Below, piece after piece: positions 32,850-43,600 of a DNA stretch of 64,000 bases. Every line of letters starts with the position of its first letter. Positions within the stretch are counted from its first letter, which is position 1. The stretch comes from Amygdalobacter indicium (GTDB taxonomy: Bacteria > Bacillota > Clostridia > Saccharofermentanales > Fastidiosipilaceae). The translations under genes were made by a program, and so were the position numbers. The DNA lies in NCBI RefSeq assembly GCF_029101545.1, contig NZ_CP118866.1:744001-808000 (forward strand), read 5' to 3'. The notes below the pieces were generated by a model. It worked only from the letters and a program-made list of their open reading frames with translations, was not told the DNA's origin and did no database searches.

Positions 32850-34230
32850 TACGGTAGTTGGAATTATTATCGGTTTAATTTCATTAAGTTTGATGATGCT
32901 TTTGCATGAATTGGGGCATTATGTCGCCGGCCGACTTTTAGGTTTTAAGGTAATTGAATTTTCTTTGTTTATGGGACCGAGAATTTTCAGCAAAGTTTAT
33001 AAAGGAATTCGATACAGTATCAAATCTTTGCCGATAGGTGCATCTGTTGAATTTGCCGGCGAGTATCCGACTATGGATAATAAACTTAATCCGAATCAGA
33101 TTGCCTCCGAAAAATTGCACGCGGAAGAAGAAGCGACAAATGACGATTTGACACCGGCTGAAATTTTGGCCAGAGACAAAGCGGCGGGCATTTTTTACGC
33201 CCAGGCGAAATGGAAACGTTTTATTGTTATGGCTGCCGGTCCGGCGATGAATTTAATTAGCGGCTTTATAGCTTTTACCTTATTCTTTGCCTGGACTACC
33301 GCCAAAAGTACGGAGCTGCTTCCGCCGCCGCCTACGAGTACGGCTGCTGCCGCTCATTTAATTGCCGGTGATAAAATTATCAGCTATAACGGCTTTAATA
33401 TTAAGACGGATATGGATTTGCTGGTTGCACAAAAATTTCCGGCTCAGCCTGAAGGCAGACTTTTACGCTATGAAAGAAGTGAAAATGGGCGTAAGGTTGT
33501 TAAAGAAGTTTATTTAGCCGATAAAAAATATAAATTTTTACAATTGAATGTTACCGGTCAAATTGTCGCAGATAAATTTGTGGTTGAAGGTAGCAGTAAT
33601 CCGGCGATTTTACCTAAAGATGAAATAATTGCCGTTGACGGTGAAAAATTGACCTCAATTCCGCGCTTATATAAGGGTGATGCTGCTCCTAAAAGTATAA
33701 TAGCGGCAAAAGTCAAGTTATTGCGTAACGGCAAGGAAGTAACAGTTAATGCCGATCAGACTGTACGGGAAATTCCTGCCGACCCGGGAATTTATTTGAA
33801 ACCTGTCAAAGGATTTGCAGCGGTTTTATCATATAGTGCCGATTTCTTCGTTTCAGTCTTTACCAGTACCTATAACATGTTAGGTTTGCTGTTTACCGGG
33901 CAATTACCGGCTAAAGATGCTCTGGCCGGACCTGTAGGTATTGTCAGTATATACTCACAAATCAATCAGGCAGGCGTGGTCCTGTGGGAGAAATTCCTCC
34001 ATTTTACGCAAATATTCGCTCTGATTTCCTTAAGCTTGGGTATGTGCAACTTTTTACCCATTCCGCCTTTGGACGGATCGCAAATTTTCTTATTATTTAT
34101 TGAAGCGGTAAGGGGTAAGCGCTTATCGGAAAAGTGGGAAAATATTTACGGATATTTAGGTTTAGTAATTGTTTTAGGCTTGGCACTGTTTACTTTATTC
34201 CTGGATGTCCTCAGATTATTCCGGCATTAA
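32842..34230 (+). CDS. rseP: Site-2 intramembrane metalloprotease RseP/RasP
   Basis: The 462-residue membrane protease has the zinc motif HELGH in its first helix and the third ligand in NFLPIPPLDGSQ near the C-terminus, with four membrane helices. Between helices 2 and 3 lies an extracytoplasmic PDZ-type region (about 160-310). It is longer than typical family members (about 420), partly through a charged insertion around residues 80-120. Homologues cleave membrane anti-sigma factors and signal-peptide remnants. It overlaps dxr. Confidence 0.92.
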   Translation: MFNTVVGIIIGLISLSLMMLLHELGHYVAGRLLGFKVIEFSLFMGPRIFSKVYKGIRYSIKSLPIGASVEFAGEYPTMDNKLNPNQIASEKLHAEEEATNDDLTPAEILARDKAAGIFYAQAKWKRFIVMAAGPAMNLISGFIAFTLFFAWTTAKSTELLPPPPTSTAAAAHLIAGDKIISYNGFNIKTDMDLLVAQKFPAQPEGRLLRYERSENGRKVVKEVYLADKKYKFLQLNVTGQIVADKFVVEGSSNPAILPKDEIIAVDGEKLTSIPRLYKGDAAPKSIIAAKVKLLRNGKEVTVNADQTVREIPADPGIYLKPVKGFAAVLSYSADFFVSVFTSTYNMLGLLFTGQLPAKDALAGPVGIVSIYSQINQAGVVLWEKFLHFTQIFALISLSLGMCNFLPIPPLDGSQIFLLFIEAVRGKRLSEKWENIYGYLGLVIVLGLALFTLFLDVLRLFRH

Positions 34231-34268
34231 GAGCTAAAATTTTTGGACAGATGGTGTATTATTAAGCC

Positions 34269-35348
34269 ATGTATGAAATTAAACGTCGCAAAACCAGGAT
34301 GATTAAAGCGGGGCCCTTAACTTTCGGTTCGGAAGCTCCGATTATAATTCAATCGATGAATAGTACCGATACGAGAGATGTCGCTGCCAGCTTGCAACAA
34401 ATTCAGCAACTGCAACAGGCCGGTTGCCAATTGACCCGTTTAGCTGTACCGGATTTTACAGCAGCCAAGGCGTTGGCTGAGATTGTGCGCTATTCGCCCT
34501 TACCGATTGTAGCGGATATTCATTTTGATTATAAGTTGGCTTTGGCGGCTATAGATGCCAAAGTTTGCAAAATCAGAATTAATCCCGGCAATATGAAACT
34601 CAACGGCGGTTTGAAAGAAGTTGTACAAGCGGCAAAAGCTAATCATATAGCAATCAGAGTCGGTGTTAATGCCGGTTCTCTGAAACCTGCTATACTGCAA
34701 AAGTACGGCGGTCCGACAGCTGAAGCTTTGGTTGAAAGCGCTCAGGAAGCGATAGCCATGATGGAAGAAGAAAACTTCACGGATATAGTATTATCTTTGA
34801 AATCATCTTTTCCGCTGTTGACAATTCAGGCCTATCGTTTAATGGCCAAGGTCTGTGATTATCCTTTCCATATCGGTGTAACTGAAGCGGGAACTTTACG
34901 TGAAGGTACGATTCGTTCCGCTGTCGGGATAGGAACTTTATTAGCTGAAGGTATCGGTGATACATTAAGAGTTTCTTTAACTGCCGATCCGGTTGAAGAA
35001 GTCAAAGCAGCTGAAAGTATCCTGAAAGCTCTGGGCTTAAGTGAAGGTTTGACTTTTATTTCCTGTCCGACTTGCGGCCGCACGGAAGTTGATTTGATTA
35101 ATGTAGCTAATGAAGTGGAAAAACGCTTGGAAAGTATTAAAGTCAATGCCAAAGTTGCCGTTATGGGTTGTAAAGTCAACGGGCCGGGTGAGGCTCGCGG
35201 AGCTGATTACGGAATTGCCGGAGGGAAAGGCAACTATCTGCTTTTTAAGAAAGGGGTTACAATTAAAAAAATTCCTGAAGCAGGTGCGATTGATGCCCTT
35301 ATAGATTTGATATTGAAAGATAAAGCTTCGGAAGAGGCAGACAAGTGA
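34269..35348 (+). CDS. ispG: 4-hydroxy-3-methylbut-2-en-1-yl diphosphate synthase
   Basis: The 359-residue [4Fe-4S] enzyme of the MEP pathway reduces MEcPP to HMBPP. N-terminal TIM-barrel motifs are IIQSMNSTDTRD and PIVADIHFDYKLA. The cluster ligands lie in SCPTCGRTEVD and MGCKVNGPGEA. The ribosome site upstream is weak (a GATGGTG about 14 nt before the ATG), but the N-terminus aligns with family starts. polC follows after 9 nt. Confidence 0.95.
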   Translation: MYEIKRRKTRMIKAGPLTFGSEAPIIIQSMNSTDTRDVAASLQQIQQLQQAGCQLTRLAVPDFTAAKALAEIVRYSPLPIVADIHFDYKLALAAIDAKVCKIRINPGNMKLNGGLKEVVQAAKANHIAIRVGVNAGSLKPAILQKYGGPTAEALVESAQEAIAMMEEENFTDIVLSLKSSFPLLTIQAYRLMAKVCDYPFHIGVTEAGTLREGTIRSAVGIGTLLAEGIGDTLRVSLTADPVEEVKAAESILKALGLSEGLTFISCPTCGRTEVDLINVANEVEKRLESIKVNAKVAVMGCKVNGPGEARGADYGIAGGKGNYLLFKKGVTIKKIPEAGAIDALIDLILKDKASEEADK

Positions 35349-35357
35349 GGAATGACG

Positions 35358-38300
35358 ATGTCTGTAAAAAAAGCAAAGAACTTAGCTGAATTTTTACAAG
35401 ATTTGGATAAACTGTACGGTTGCGGCTTTTACAGTCGCCTTAATGATGAGGCGACCAAGCGTTTAGCGGCTTTTCCTGCAGTTTTGGCGAGCATTAAATG
35501 TCAAGTTGGAAATGCTGCCGTTCGCAATTCCGACGTTCTGCAAGTTTCTGCCGCTCGGCCGAAAAATTTCAAATTGAATTTATTTTTTACCTTACAAAGT
35601 ACTTTTTCCGATTATAAGATACTTTATTTTATCGAGCGTATCTTGCCGCAGCTTCTGCCGCAGGCCGGAGAAGTTGAATTGTTTTTTGATCTGTCTGCAC
35701 TTGCTTTGAGTATGCAGGATATAGCCGAATTTTTCCGCGATATCTATCCTTATCTGTTGAAAAAAATTCAAAATCAAGTCAGCGCTCAGGCTGTTTGCAT
35801 TTTGCAGACGGCAGAGCTCAACATTGCTCATGACGGTGTTCATTTTTGTATTGCACCCGAATTTTATAGTACTTTTAGCAGTGAACTGTTGCAGATTACA
35901 GCGAAACAGTTTAAGCGGGAATTTTCTTTGGATGTAAATTTGCATGTAGATTGTCTTGCTGCAAATGCGAAAGAGACGGATACTGTTGTATTGCAGGAAC
36001 GCAATAAAGTTTTACAGAATCTTTTACAGCAAAGCCAAACTGCCGATGCGTCTCTCGCGCTTGAGCAAGCCGCTACAGATGTCGATAATAACGCTTCCCG
36101 CAGTAAAAGTAAGGCCGGAAAATGGCTGAAAGTTTCCGACCCTGAATACATATACGGTAACGTACCGGCGGAAATGAATATTTTACCTTTAGCGGATTTT
36201 AATCTACAGAGTCAAAAAGTTATGCTCAAGGGTAAAATTCACGGATTTGAGGCTAACGTTGTGCGTGACGGCGTTAATATGATTGTCAAATTCGCCCTCT
36301 TTTCAGATGACGGTGCTGTCCAATGTTTCGTCTACGGAAAAGCGGAAAAATTGCAGGTTCTGACGGAAAAATTGCATGATGATTTGTTGGTGGAAGCTTA
36401 TGTTGAAGCTTCTACCAATCGTTATACCTCCGAACCGGAAGCCAAAATTATCGGTCTGAAGCAAACACACGAAACTGCCGGCCGAAAAGATGAGGCGGTG
36501 AAAAAAAGAGTCGAGCTACATTGTCACAGTCAGATGAGTGCCAAAGACGGCTTTGCCGAACCGAAATCTATTTTACGTCTGGCTGCCGAATTCGGTCATC
36601 CGGCTTGTGCCATCACCGATCACGGTGTAGTGCAGGCTTATCCTCTCATGTATGAAGAAAAGAAAGCTTTAGCCAAAAAGGGGAAAAATATTAAGTTAAT
36701 TTACGGTATGGAAGGCTATCTTGTTGATGACGGTAATACGGTAGTCTTCGGTCTGGATGTTCCGAAAACTAAGCTGACATCTTTCGTAGCTTTCGATTTG
36801 GAAACAACAGGCTTAAAAGCCGGAGAAGATAAAATTATTGAAATTGCAGCTATTCGTTATAAACTGAATGAAAGCGGTAATTTTGTCGAAAGTGACGTTT
36901 TTGCAACTTTGGTCAATCCCGGCGGTATTCTCAGTCCTAAGACTACCCAACTTACAGGTATTGAGTCCTTGGATTTAGTCGGTAAACCTGATATTGAAAC
37001 GGTAATTAAGGATTTTCATAGTTGGTTGGGCGATGATCCTCTGGTGGCGCATAACGGCCTGTTTGATTTGGGATTTTTACGCTACGCGGCTTTCGGAATT
37101 GTCAAAGGTACGGAACCGAGACTTAAATTTAACAATTTACTTATTGATACGGTAGAGATGGCTCGCACTTTTTATACCGGTTTAAGCAATTATAAACTTG
37201 ATACTGTTGCCAATGCCCTGCATATAACTTTGGAAAACCATCATCGTGCTTTGGACGATACTCGTTGTTGCGGTGAAATTTTCATTAAATTACTGCAGGA
37301 ATTGCAAGTCAGTGACTTATTTACGCTGAACGAAAAGGCCGGAAAAGAAAGCACAGCTCAAATTAAGCAGAGAAATAAAACAGTTTTGCATTTTATCGCT
37401 TTATGTAAAGATTACTTGGGCTTATATAACCTTTATCGTCTGGTATCGGAAAGCCATGTGCATTATTTCAGCACGCGGCCGCGAATTCCCCGCTCTTTAT
37501 TACGTTATTTCAAAAGCGGTTTGCTGATCGGTTCTTCCTGCGAAGCGGGCGAAGTTTATCGCAGTATGCATAAATTGTATCGCGATGCGAATAAAAACAT
37601 GGTTTTAGCTAAAGAAAGATTAAGTGAATATCACTTTAAGCAGATGGCTCGTTTCTACGATTATTTAGAAATCCAGCCGTTGGCCAATAACAGTTTCTTT
37701 TTGCGGGATGAAAGCAGCGGTTTAAGAGATGAAAGCGATTTGCAAAATGTTAATCGTTTGATTATTGCTTTGGCGGAGAAAAATAAGAAACCTTACGTGG
37801 CTACCTGTGACAGTCATTTCCTCCATCCTTCGCAACAAATATATCGCAACATGCTGCTCAGCGTTAACGGTTTTGCTGATGCCGATTTTTCGCCTTGCCT
37901 GTATTTCCGGACAACAGAAGAGATGCTGCAATGTTTCGATTATTTAACAGAAGAAGAAAAGGAAAATGCTGTAATTAACAATCCCAATCTTTTGGCCGCC
38001 GAAGTTCAGGACAATATTCCGCCTTTCCCCGAAGGCACGTTCCCGCCGGAGATTAAAGATGCGGCACGTGATATCAATGATTTGGTTTGGCAGGAAGTCA
38101 AAGAACGTTATGAATATGAGGGTAAAATTCCCGATTTAGTTTATAATCGGGTGAAAAAAGAATTGGATTCAATTATTTCCAACGGTTTTGCCATCATGTA
38201 TTACATTTCGTCAAAATTGGTAAAAAAATCCAATGCCGACGGTTATTTTGTCGGTTCAAGAGGTTCCGTCGGTTCATCTTTTGTCGCTACCTTGTGCGGT

Positions 38301-39929
38301 ATTACGGAAGTTAATCCTTTGCCGGCCCACTATGTTTGCTTAAAATGTCATTACAGCGATTTTTCTTTGTCTGACAAGTATGACAGCGGTTTCGATCTGC
38401 CGGTAAAAAATTGTCCTAACTGTCAAGTACCGATGTGGCAGGACGGGCAAAATATACCTTTTGAAACTTTTTTAGGCTTTAACGGTGATAAGGAACCTGA
38501 TATTGATTTGAATTTTTCCGGAGAATATCAGAGCCGAGCACATAACTTTATAAAAGAAATGTTCGGGGCCGATTATACTTTCAGAGCCGGAACTATTTCC
38601 GCTTATCAGGAAAAAAATGCTATCGGTGTGGTGAAAAAATATGCCGAAATGCATGAACAGGTTTATTCGACGGCGAATATATTGCGATTAGCCTCCGGTA
38701 TTTGCGGAGTTAAACGGACAACAGGACAACATCCGGGAGGTATCGTTGTTATTCCCAAAGAACGGGATATTTATGACTTTACGCCTATTCAATATCCGGC
38801 TGATAATACCGACAGCTCGATGTATACTACGCATTTTGATTTCAATTCTTTGCATGATACAATTTTGAAATTCGACTGTTTGGGCCATGATGCGCCGACG
38901 CAATTGAAACGCTTAAAAGATTTTACCGATGTCGATTTTCTGACGTTACCGATGAACGATCCGCAGGTGATGTCACTGTATAAGGATACATCCGCCTTAA
39001 AATTAAGTGAGCCGGATGTGCAGAAAGTCGGTTGCTTGGGTTTGCCGGAACAGGGAACTATTATGGCGCGCGGGATGATTGTTGAAACAAAACCGAGTTC
39101 TTTTTATGATTTGGTCCAGTTGGCCGGTTTGTCTCACGGTACGAATGTTTGGAACGGTAATGCCCGGGATTTGATTAATGACGGTATATGTAATATCGAT
39201 CAGGTTATCGGTTGTCGTGATTCAATTATGACAACTCTTATCAATTATAATCTGCCGTCCAAAATGGCCTTCGATATCATGGAAAAAGTACGTAAAGGCA
39301 AGGGCTTGAGTGAGGAACAGATAGCCAAAATGCGGGAATGTCAGGTCCCTGAATGGTACATAGATTCCTGCTTAAAAATTCAATACCTTTTCCCGAAAGC
39401 GCACGCCGTTGCTTATGTCATGTCGGCTTTGCGTATTGCCTGGTATAAAGTTTATCGGAAAGAAGCCTTTTATGCGGTTTGGTTGGGAAATAATATTGAC
39501 GAATTCAATGCCGAGTTGATTATCGGCAAAAGTTTGGCTGAAATTCGCAAAAGTAAAGAGTATTATTTTACGGACTTAAACAAACGTAATCCGCGCGAAA
39601 AGAAGCTCTTCTATATTTTAGAAATTGTAGAAGAAATGATGTTGCGCGGCGTGCAATTACTTCCGATTGATTTATATAAGTCGGATGCCAAACTCTTTTT
39701 GCCTGAAGGTAACAATGTCCGGCCGCCTTTTGCCGTCATACCGAAATTTCCGCAAACGACAGCGGAAAATATTGTTAAAGCTCGGAAAAACGGCGAATTT
39801 TTAGCCAGAGAAGATTTGGCTGTTAAAGCGGATGTCAAACAGGCGGCAATGGAAGCTTTAGCTAATTTTCATGTTCTGGATAATTTGCCGGAACAGAATC
39901 AAATGGATTTAACAGATTTACTGGGTTAA
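35358..39929 (+). CDS. polC: DNA polymerase III alpha subunit, PolC type
   Basis: The 1523-residue replicative polymerase of low-GC Gram-positives has domains in the usual order. These are an N-terminal domain, an OB fold (VMLKGKIHGFEANVVRDG, about 290), and a PHP domain (VELHCHSQMSAKDGFAEP) split by a DEDDh exonuclease (FDLETTGLKAGEDKIIEIA through HHRALDDTR). The palm follows with a four-Cys zinc site (YVCLKCH, NCPNC) and catalytic Asp residues in EPDIDLNFSG. The start at 35358 is preferred because GAGG is 7 nt upstream; the ATG at 35352 is only 1 nt from it. Confidence 0.97.
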   Translation: MSVKKAKNLAEFLQDLDKLYGCGFYSRLNDEATKRLAAFPAVLASIKCQVGNAAVRNSDVLQVSAARPKNFKLNLFFTLQSTFSDYKILYFIERILPQLLPQAGEVELFFDLSALALSMQDIAEFFRDIYPYLLKKIQNQVSAQAVCILQTAELNIAHDGVHFCIAPEFYSTFSSELLQITAKQFKREFSLDVNLHVDCLAANAKETDTVVLQERNKVLQNLLQQSQTADASLALEQAATDVDNNASRSKSKAGKWLKVSDPEYIYGNVPAEMNILPLADFNLQSQKVMLKGKIHGFEANVVRDGVNMIVKFALFSDDGAVQCFVYGKAEKLQVLTEKLHDDLLVEAYVEASTNRYTSEPEAKIIGLKQTHETAGRKDEAVKKRVELHCHSQMSAKDGFAEPKSILRLAAEFGHPACAITDHGVVQAYPLMYEEKKALAKKGKNIKLIYGMEGYLVDDGNTVVFGLDVPKTKLTSFVAFDLETTGLKAGEDKIIEIAAIRYKLNESGNFVESDVFATLVNPGGILSPKTTQLTGIESLDLVGKPDIETVIKDFHSWLGDDPLVAHNGLFDLGFLRYAAFGIVKGTEPRLKFNNLLIDTVEMARTFYTGLSNYKLDTVANALHITLENHHRALDDTRCCGEIFIKLLQELQVSDLFTLNEKAGKESTAQIKQRNKTVLHFIALCKDYLGLYNLYRLVSESHVHYFSTRPRIPRSLLRYFKSGLLIGSSCEAGEVYRSMHKLYRDANKNMVLAKERLSEYHFKQMARFYDYLEIQPLANNSFFLRDESSGLRDESDLQNVNRLIIALAEKNKKPYVATCDSHFLHPSQQIYRNMLLSVNGFADADFSPCLYFRTTEEMLQCFDYLTEEEKENAVINNPNLLAAEVQDNIPPFPEGTFPPEIKDAARDINDLVWQEVKERYEYEGKIPDLVYNRVKKELDSIISNGFAIMYYISSKLVKKSNADGYFVGSRGSVGSSFVATLCGITEVNPLPAHYVCLKCHYSDFSLSDKYDSGFDLPVKNCPNCQVPMWQDGQNIPFETFLGFNGDKEPDIDLNFSGEYQSRAHNFIKEMFGADYTFRAGTISAYQEKNAIGVVKKYAEMHEQVYSTANILRLASGICGVKRTTGQHPGGIVVIPKERDIYDFTPIQYPADNTDSSMYTTHFDFNSLHDTILKFDCLGHDAPTQLKRLKDFTDVDFLTLPMNDPQVMSLYKDTSALKLSEPDVQKVGCLGLPEQGTIMARGMIVETKPSSFYDLVQLAGLSHGTNVWNGNARDLINDGICNIDQVIGCRDSIMTTLINYNLPSKMAFDIMEKVRKGKGLSEEQIAKMRECQVPEWYIDSCLKIQYLFPKAHAVAYVMSALRIAWYKVYRKEAFYAVWLGNNIDEFNAELIIGKSLAEIRKSKEYYFTDLNKRNPREKKLFYILEIVEEMMLRGVQLLPIDLYKSDAKLFLPEGNNVRPPFAVIPKFPQTTAENIVKARKNGEFLAREDLAVKADVKQAAMEALANFHVLDNLPEQNQMDLTDLLG

Positions 39930-39941
39930 TATGAGGCTGAA

Positions 39942-42044
39942 ATGAACGACTGGATGATTGAAGTTTGTATATTGCAGGCTAAATTTAAACAAAATCTCTA
40001 TTATCTTCTGCCTCAATCTATGCAGGAGGAAATAAGCACCTGTTATCAGACACAACTTTTCAGCCCGGAATTCTGCCGCAATCGTTTGGTACAGGTTCCT
40101 CTGGGGAAAAATAATAAATTGCAGGCAGCTTTAATTTTACGAACTTGCCCGTTGCCGCAAACTTTTGCCAAAGAAAAGCTGAAATTTGCAGCCGCTTGGT
40201 ATAATGAACGGGCTTATCTCAGCGATAAACAAGTGGAACTGGCTCATTTATTGGCTCAACGTTATCAGTGTACATTTGCTCATGCCTTATCTTTGTCTTT
40301 GCCGCCTTACAATCTCAAGCAGCCGGAAAAATCAGGTAATAAATATCGTAATTATATTGCGCTTATTCAACAAAGCCTTACAGAAGCAGAGCGAAGTAAG
40401 TTGGCCGCAGTCCCGCAGTTAACGACAGAACAAAAAGCGGTGCTGCAGAAGCTTCAACTTTCTCTGGCAGCGAATAAACGTGAGTTTTTATTGCATGGCG
40501 TTACCGGCAGCGGCAAAACTGAAATTTATTTAACTTTGGCAAAAGAAGTTCTGGCAGCCGGACATTGTTGTCTGATTCTGGTCCCGGAAATAAATCTCAG
40601 TTACCCGATGATTCAAGCTTTCAGTTTACGTTTCCCGGAAATTTGCGGTATTTGGCATAGTCAAATGAGCGAAGGAGAAAAATTATCGACTGCAATGGCA
40701 ATTGCCGACGGTAAACTGAAAATTCTTATCGGGACACGCAGTGCGCTGTTCAGCAATTTGGATAATATAGGTCTTATTGTAATTGATGAGGAACATGACA
40801 GCTCTTATTTATCGGAAACAATTCCGCATTATCATGCAATTACAGTTGCAAGATTAATGTTGCGCCAACATCCGAAGGCGTTTTTGTTACTTGCCAGCGC
40901 AACACCGTCTGTTAACAGCTATTATCGTACGACAGAGGGCAGGAGCGTACTGCTGACATTAACGCAAAGAGTAACACACACTTTACCGCCTGCTATTGAT
41001 ATTGTTGATTTGAGGAATGAAACGGTTAAAACGGACAAATTGATATTAGCTAAACGAACTGTCAAAACGATCAGTAATTGTTTGAATTTGCAGCAACAAG
41101 TTTTGCTGGTACTTAATCGCCGCGGTTATAATACCAGTACTTTGTGCCGAAAATGCGGGCGGGCAATACTTTGCCCGCATTGTGATTTTCGTTTGGTTTA
41201 TCATCTGGATTGTCGGAAATTATTATGTCATTATTGCGGTTATCGCCGAAACTTACCGGAAAAATGTGCTTTTTGCGGGGAAAAAGCTTTAATTAACTAT
41301 GGCTTCGGGACTGAGATGGTGGAGCAATATGTGCGTAATTTGTTCCCTCAAGTCAATGTCGCCCGGCTGGATCAGGATGTCAGCAGTAAAAAACAGGCGG
41401 CGACTAAAGTGTTGCAGGATTTTCGCCAAGGCAGATGTCAAATCCTTGTCGGCACACAGATGATAGCTAAAGGCCATGATTTCAGCAATGTCGGTCTTGT
41501 TTGTCTTTTGTGTATTGACAGTTTATTAAGTATGCCGGGATATAAAGCGGAAGAACGTTGCTTTCAATTAATTTGTCAGGCAGCGGGTCGGGCAGGCAGA
41601 CAAGGGCAAAATTGTCAAGTTTTGCTGCAAACTTTTGCCCCGCAGGAAAGATGTCTGCAGGCGGCGATCCGGAATGATTATCAGCAATTTTATCAGGATC
41701 AACTTGTCTGGCGCCGACGTTTAGGTTATCCGCCGTTTTTGTATTTCGGGCAATTCAAAATAAGCATCAACTGCAGATACGACTTATCGGCAATCAGGAC
41801 GTTGTTGCAACAGATTAATGCCGAACTGACGGCTTTAATTGCCGGTATCAAACAGCACAGGCCGGAACTGCAATTAATTTTATGGCCTTTTGCTGATGAT
41901 TTATTGCGCAAAGTGGATAATGAGTATCGGATTTTCCTTAATATTACAGCCAATGATGAAGCTGCTATAAGTTATCTGTTTAAGTTGCTTTTACAAATCT
42001 CTTTACCGTTTACTTGTAATTTCAGCTTGTTTTTAGAAGCATAA
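39942..42044 (+). CDS. priA: Primosomal replication restart helicase PriA
   Basis: The 700-residue superfamily 2 helicase has Walker A GVTGSGKTE (about residues 183-191), the DEEH box (IDEEHDSSY) and the inserted zinc-binding region with paired Cys motifs (CRKCGRAILCPHC, CHYCGYRR, KCAFCG). Helicase motifs V-VI are GTQMIAKGHDF and CQAAGRAGRQG. It reloads the replisome at stalled forks. It starts 12 nt after polC and is followed by a promoter for def. Confidence 0.95.
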   Translation: MNDWMIEVCILQAKFKQNLYYLLPQSMQEEISTCYQTQLFSPEFCRNRLVQVPLGKNNKLQAALILRTCPLPQTFAKEKLKFAAAWYNERAYLSDKQVELAHLLAQRYQCTFAHALSLSLPPYNLKQPEKSGNKYRNYIALIQQSLTEAERSKLAAVPQLTTEQKAVLQKLQLSLAANKREFLLHGVTGSGKTEIYLTLAKEVLAAGHCCLILVPEINLSYPMIQAFSLRFPEICGIWHSQMSEGEKLSTAMAIADGKLKILIGTRSALFSNLDNIGLIVIDEEHDSSYLSETIPHYHAITVARLMLRQHPKAFLLLASATPSVNSYYRTTEGRSVLLTLTQRVTHTLPPAIDIVDLRNETVKTDKLILAKRTVKTISNCLNLQQQVLLVLNRRGYNTSTLCRKCGRAILCPHCDFRLVYHLDCRKLLCHYCGYRRNLPEKCAFCGEKALINYGFGTEMVEQYVRNLFPQVNVARLDQDVSSKKQAATKVLQDFRQGRCQILVGTQMIAKGHDFSNVGLVCLLCIDSLLSMPGYKAEERCFQLICQAAGRAGRQGQNCQVLLQTFAPQERCLQAAIRNDYQQFYQDQLVWRRRLGYPPFLYFGQFKISINCRYDLSAIRTLLQQINAELTALIAGIKQHRPELQLILWPFADDLLRKVDNEYRIFLNITANDEAAISYLFKLLLQISLPFTCNFSLFLEA

Positions 42045-42066
42045 TTAATTCTCCTCTGTATGCCTA

Positions 42067-42075
42067 TGCTATAAT
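42067..42075 (+). promoter_or_regulatory. Extended -10 promoter before def
   Basis: TGCTATAAT (42067-42075) is a full extended -10 element 35 nt before the def start. No clear -35 lies upstream, which is common for this class. It would allow def-fmt-rlmN and following genes to be transcribed apart from polC-priA. Confidence 0.5.
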
Positions 42076-42109
42076 TATGGGAGTTTATTTTATTGCATTC
42101 GAGGTTTTT

Positions 42110-42580
42110 ATGGCACTTAGAGAAATAATTCATGAGGGTGATGAGCGTTTACGCAAAGTCTGTCGACCGGTTAACGATTTCGGTCCTAAAACTCAAGCTT
42201 TAATTGATGATATGATTGATACGTTGAAAGCAACTTCCAACGGTGTAGGTTTGGCTGCCAATCAGGTAGGTATGCTGAAACGCATATTTATTATTGATTT
42301 TCAGGATGAACGGGGGTTAAAAGTTTATATTAACCCTGAAATTACTAAAACTGAAGGCGAACAGATTAACACTGAAGGATGTTTAAGTGTCCCGAAATGG
42401 TGGGGAGAGGTTAAAAGGCCGCGCTATGTTACCTGTCGGGCACAGGATAGAGAAGGTAATTATTTTGAGGTAACGGAAACCGGGATGTACGGTGTCTGTC
42501 TGATGCATGAAACGGGGCATCTTAACGGCGAGCTGTACAAAGATCATGTTATTCCCGGTACCATGTATCGCGATAAGTAA
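42110..42580 (+). CDS. def: Peptide deformylase
   Basis: The 156-residue metalloenzyme removes the formyl group from new proteins. All three motifs are present: GVGLAANQVG, EGCLSVP (Cys ligand) and HETGHLNG (two His ligands and the catalytic Glu). The start at 42110 has CGAGG upstream; the open frame from 42077 overlaps the promoter. fmt follows after 10 nt. Confidence 0.96.
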   Translation: MALREIIHEGDERLRKVCRPVNDFGPKTQALIDDMIDTLKATSNGVGLAANQVGMLKRIFIIDFQDERGLKVYINPEITKTEGEQINTEGCLSVPKWWGEVKRPRYVTCRAQDREGNYFEVTETGMYGVCLMHETGHLNGELYKDHVIPGTMYRDK

Positions 42581-42590
42581 GGTTATGTTT

Positions 42591-43586
42591 ATGGGTGATT
42601 ATAAAAGAATTTGTTTCATGGGTACAGCTGATTTTGCTGTCCCTATTTTGAAAGAGCTGATTGCCTGTGACTATTATCGTCCCTTAGCTTTAGTTACGCA
42701 GCCGGATACGGTAATCGGTCGCAAGCGGGACTTGCATATGCCGCCTGCTAAAGTCACGGCTTTGGAGCATTCTATACCCTGTTTACAATTTACGACATTC
42801 AAAGACTTGGCCAATGTTCAGGCATTGCGGGATTTGGATTTGGATTTAATTGTTACGGCGGCTTACGGTAAAATTTTGCCTTCTTCCGTATTGGATTTAC
42901 CCAAATTCGGTGCGATCAATATTCACGGAAGTTTATTGCCGGAACTGCGCGGCGCCAGCCCGATTCAGACCGCTATTCTGCAAGGAAAGCAGGAAACGGG
43001 AGTATCTATAATTAAGATGGTTAAGGCTATGGATGCCGGTTGCATTTATGCTCAATATCGGCAAGCAATAGGCCCGGATATGACATATAAAGATTTGGAA
43101 GCTTCACTGGCAAACTTAGCGGCACGGAATATTGTAAAATTTTTAGATGCTTATTTTGCCAATCAGGTGCAAGGCGTGGAACAGGATGAAAATTCAGTTA
43201 CTTATTGCCATCTTTTACAAAGAGAAGACGGACAGCTTAATTGGCATGAGCCGGCGCTTAATCTGTACAACAAAATAAGAGCTTTTTATCCCTGGCCTGA
43301 TACTTTTACCGATTACGGCGGTAAAACGATGAAAATATACAGTGCTGCGTTACCGCAAATTTCCAATTTGACACCGCATCAACAACAAATATTAAATGAT
43401 AGTTTGCAAAAAATTAAGAGCGCTAATACTCAACCTGACGGTAAAGTTGTACTGAATAAAGGCTGTCTGCTGGTAGCTTGTGCCGACGGTTTCCTGGAAT
43501 TACAGGAAATTCAGTTTGCCGGCGGTAAAAGATTGGCTGCCGGGGAAATTGCTCATAATTTTCCTCTCTTGTCACAATTTAATTAG
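42591..43586 (+). CDS. fmt: Methionyl-tRNA formyltransferase
   Basis: The 331-residue enzyme formylates Met-tRNA(fMet) using 10-formyl-THF. Motifs are MGTADFAVPIL at the start, INIHGSLLPELRGASPIQ and the tRNA-contacting C-terminal domain (LNWHEPALNLYNKIRAF). The start at 42591 is chosen because AAGG is 8 nt upstream; the frame extends into def without a ribosome site. In B. subtilis rsmB follows fmt; here rlmN follows directly. Confidence 0.95.
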   Translation: MGDYKRICFMGTADFAVPILKELIACDYYRPLALVTQPDTVIGRKRDLHMPPAKVTALEHSIPCLQFTTFKDLANVQALRDLDLDLIVTAAYGKILPSSVLDLPKFGAINIHGSLLPELRGASPIQTAILQGKQETGVSIIKMVKAMDAGCIYAQYRQAIGPDMTYKDLEASLANLAARNIVKFLDAYFANQVQGVEQDENSVTYCHLLQREDGQLNWHEPALNLYNKIRAFYPWPDTFTDYGGKTMKIYSAALPQISNLTPHQQQILNDSLQKIKSANTQPDGKVVLNKGCLLVACADGFLELQEIQFAGGKRLAAGEIAHNFPLLSQFN

Positions 43587-43600
43587 AAAGAGAAATGTTT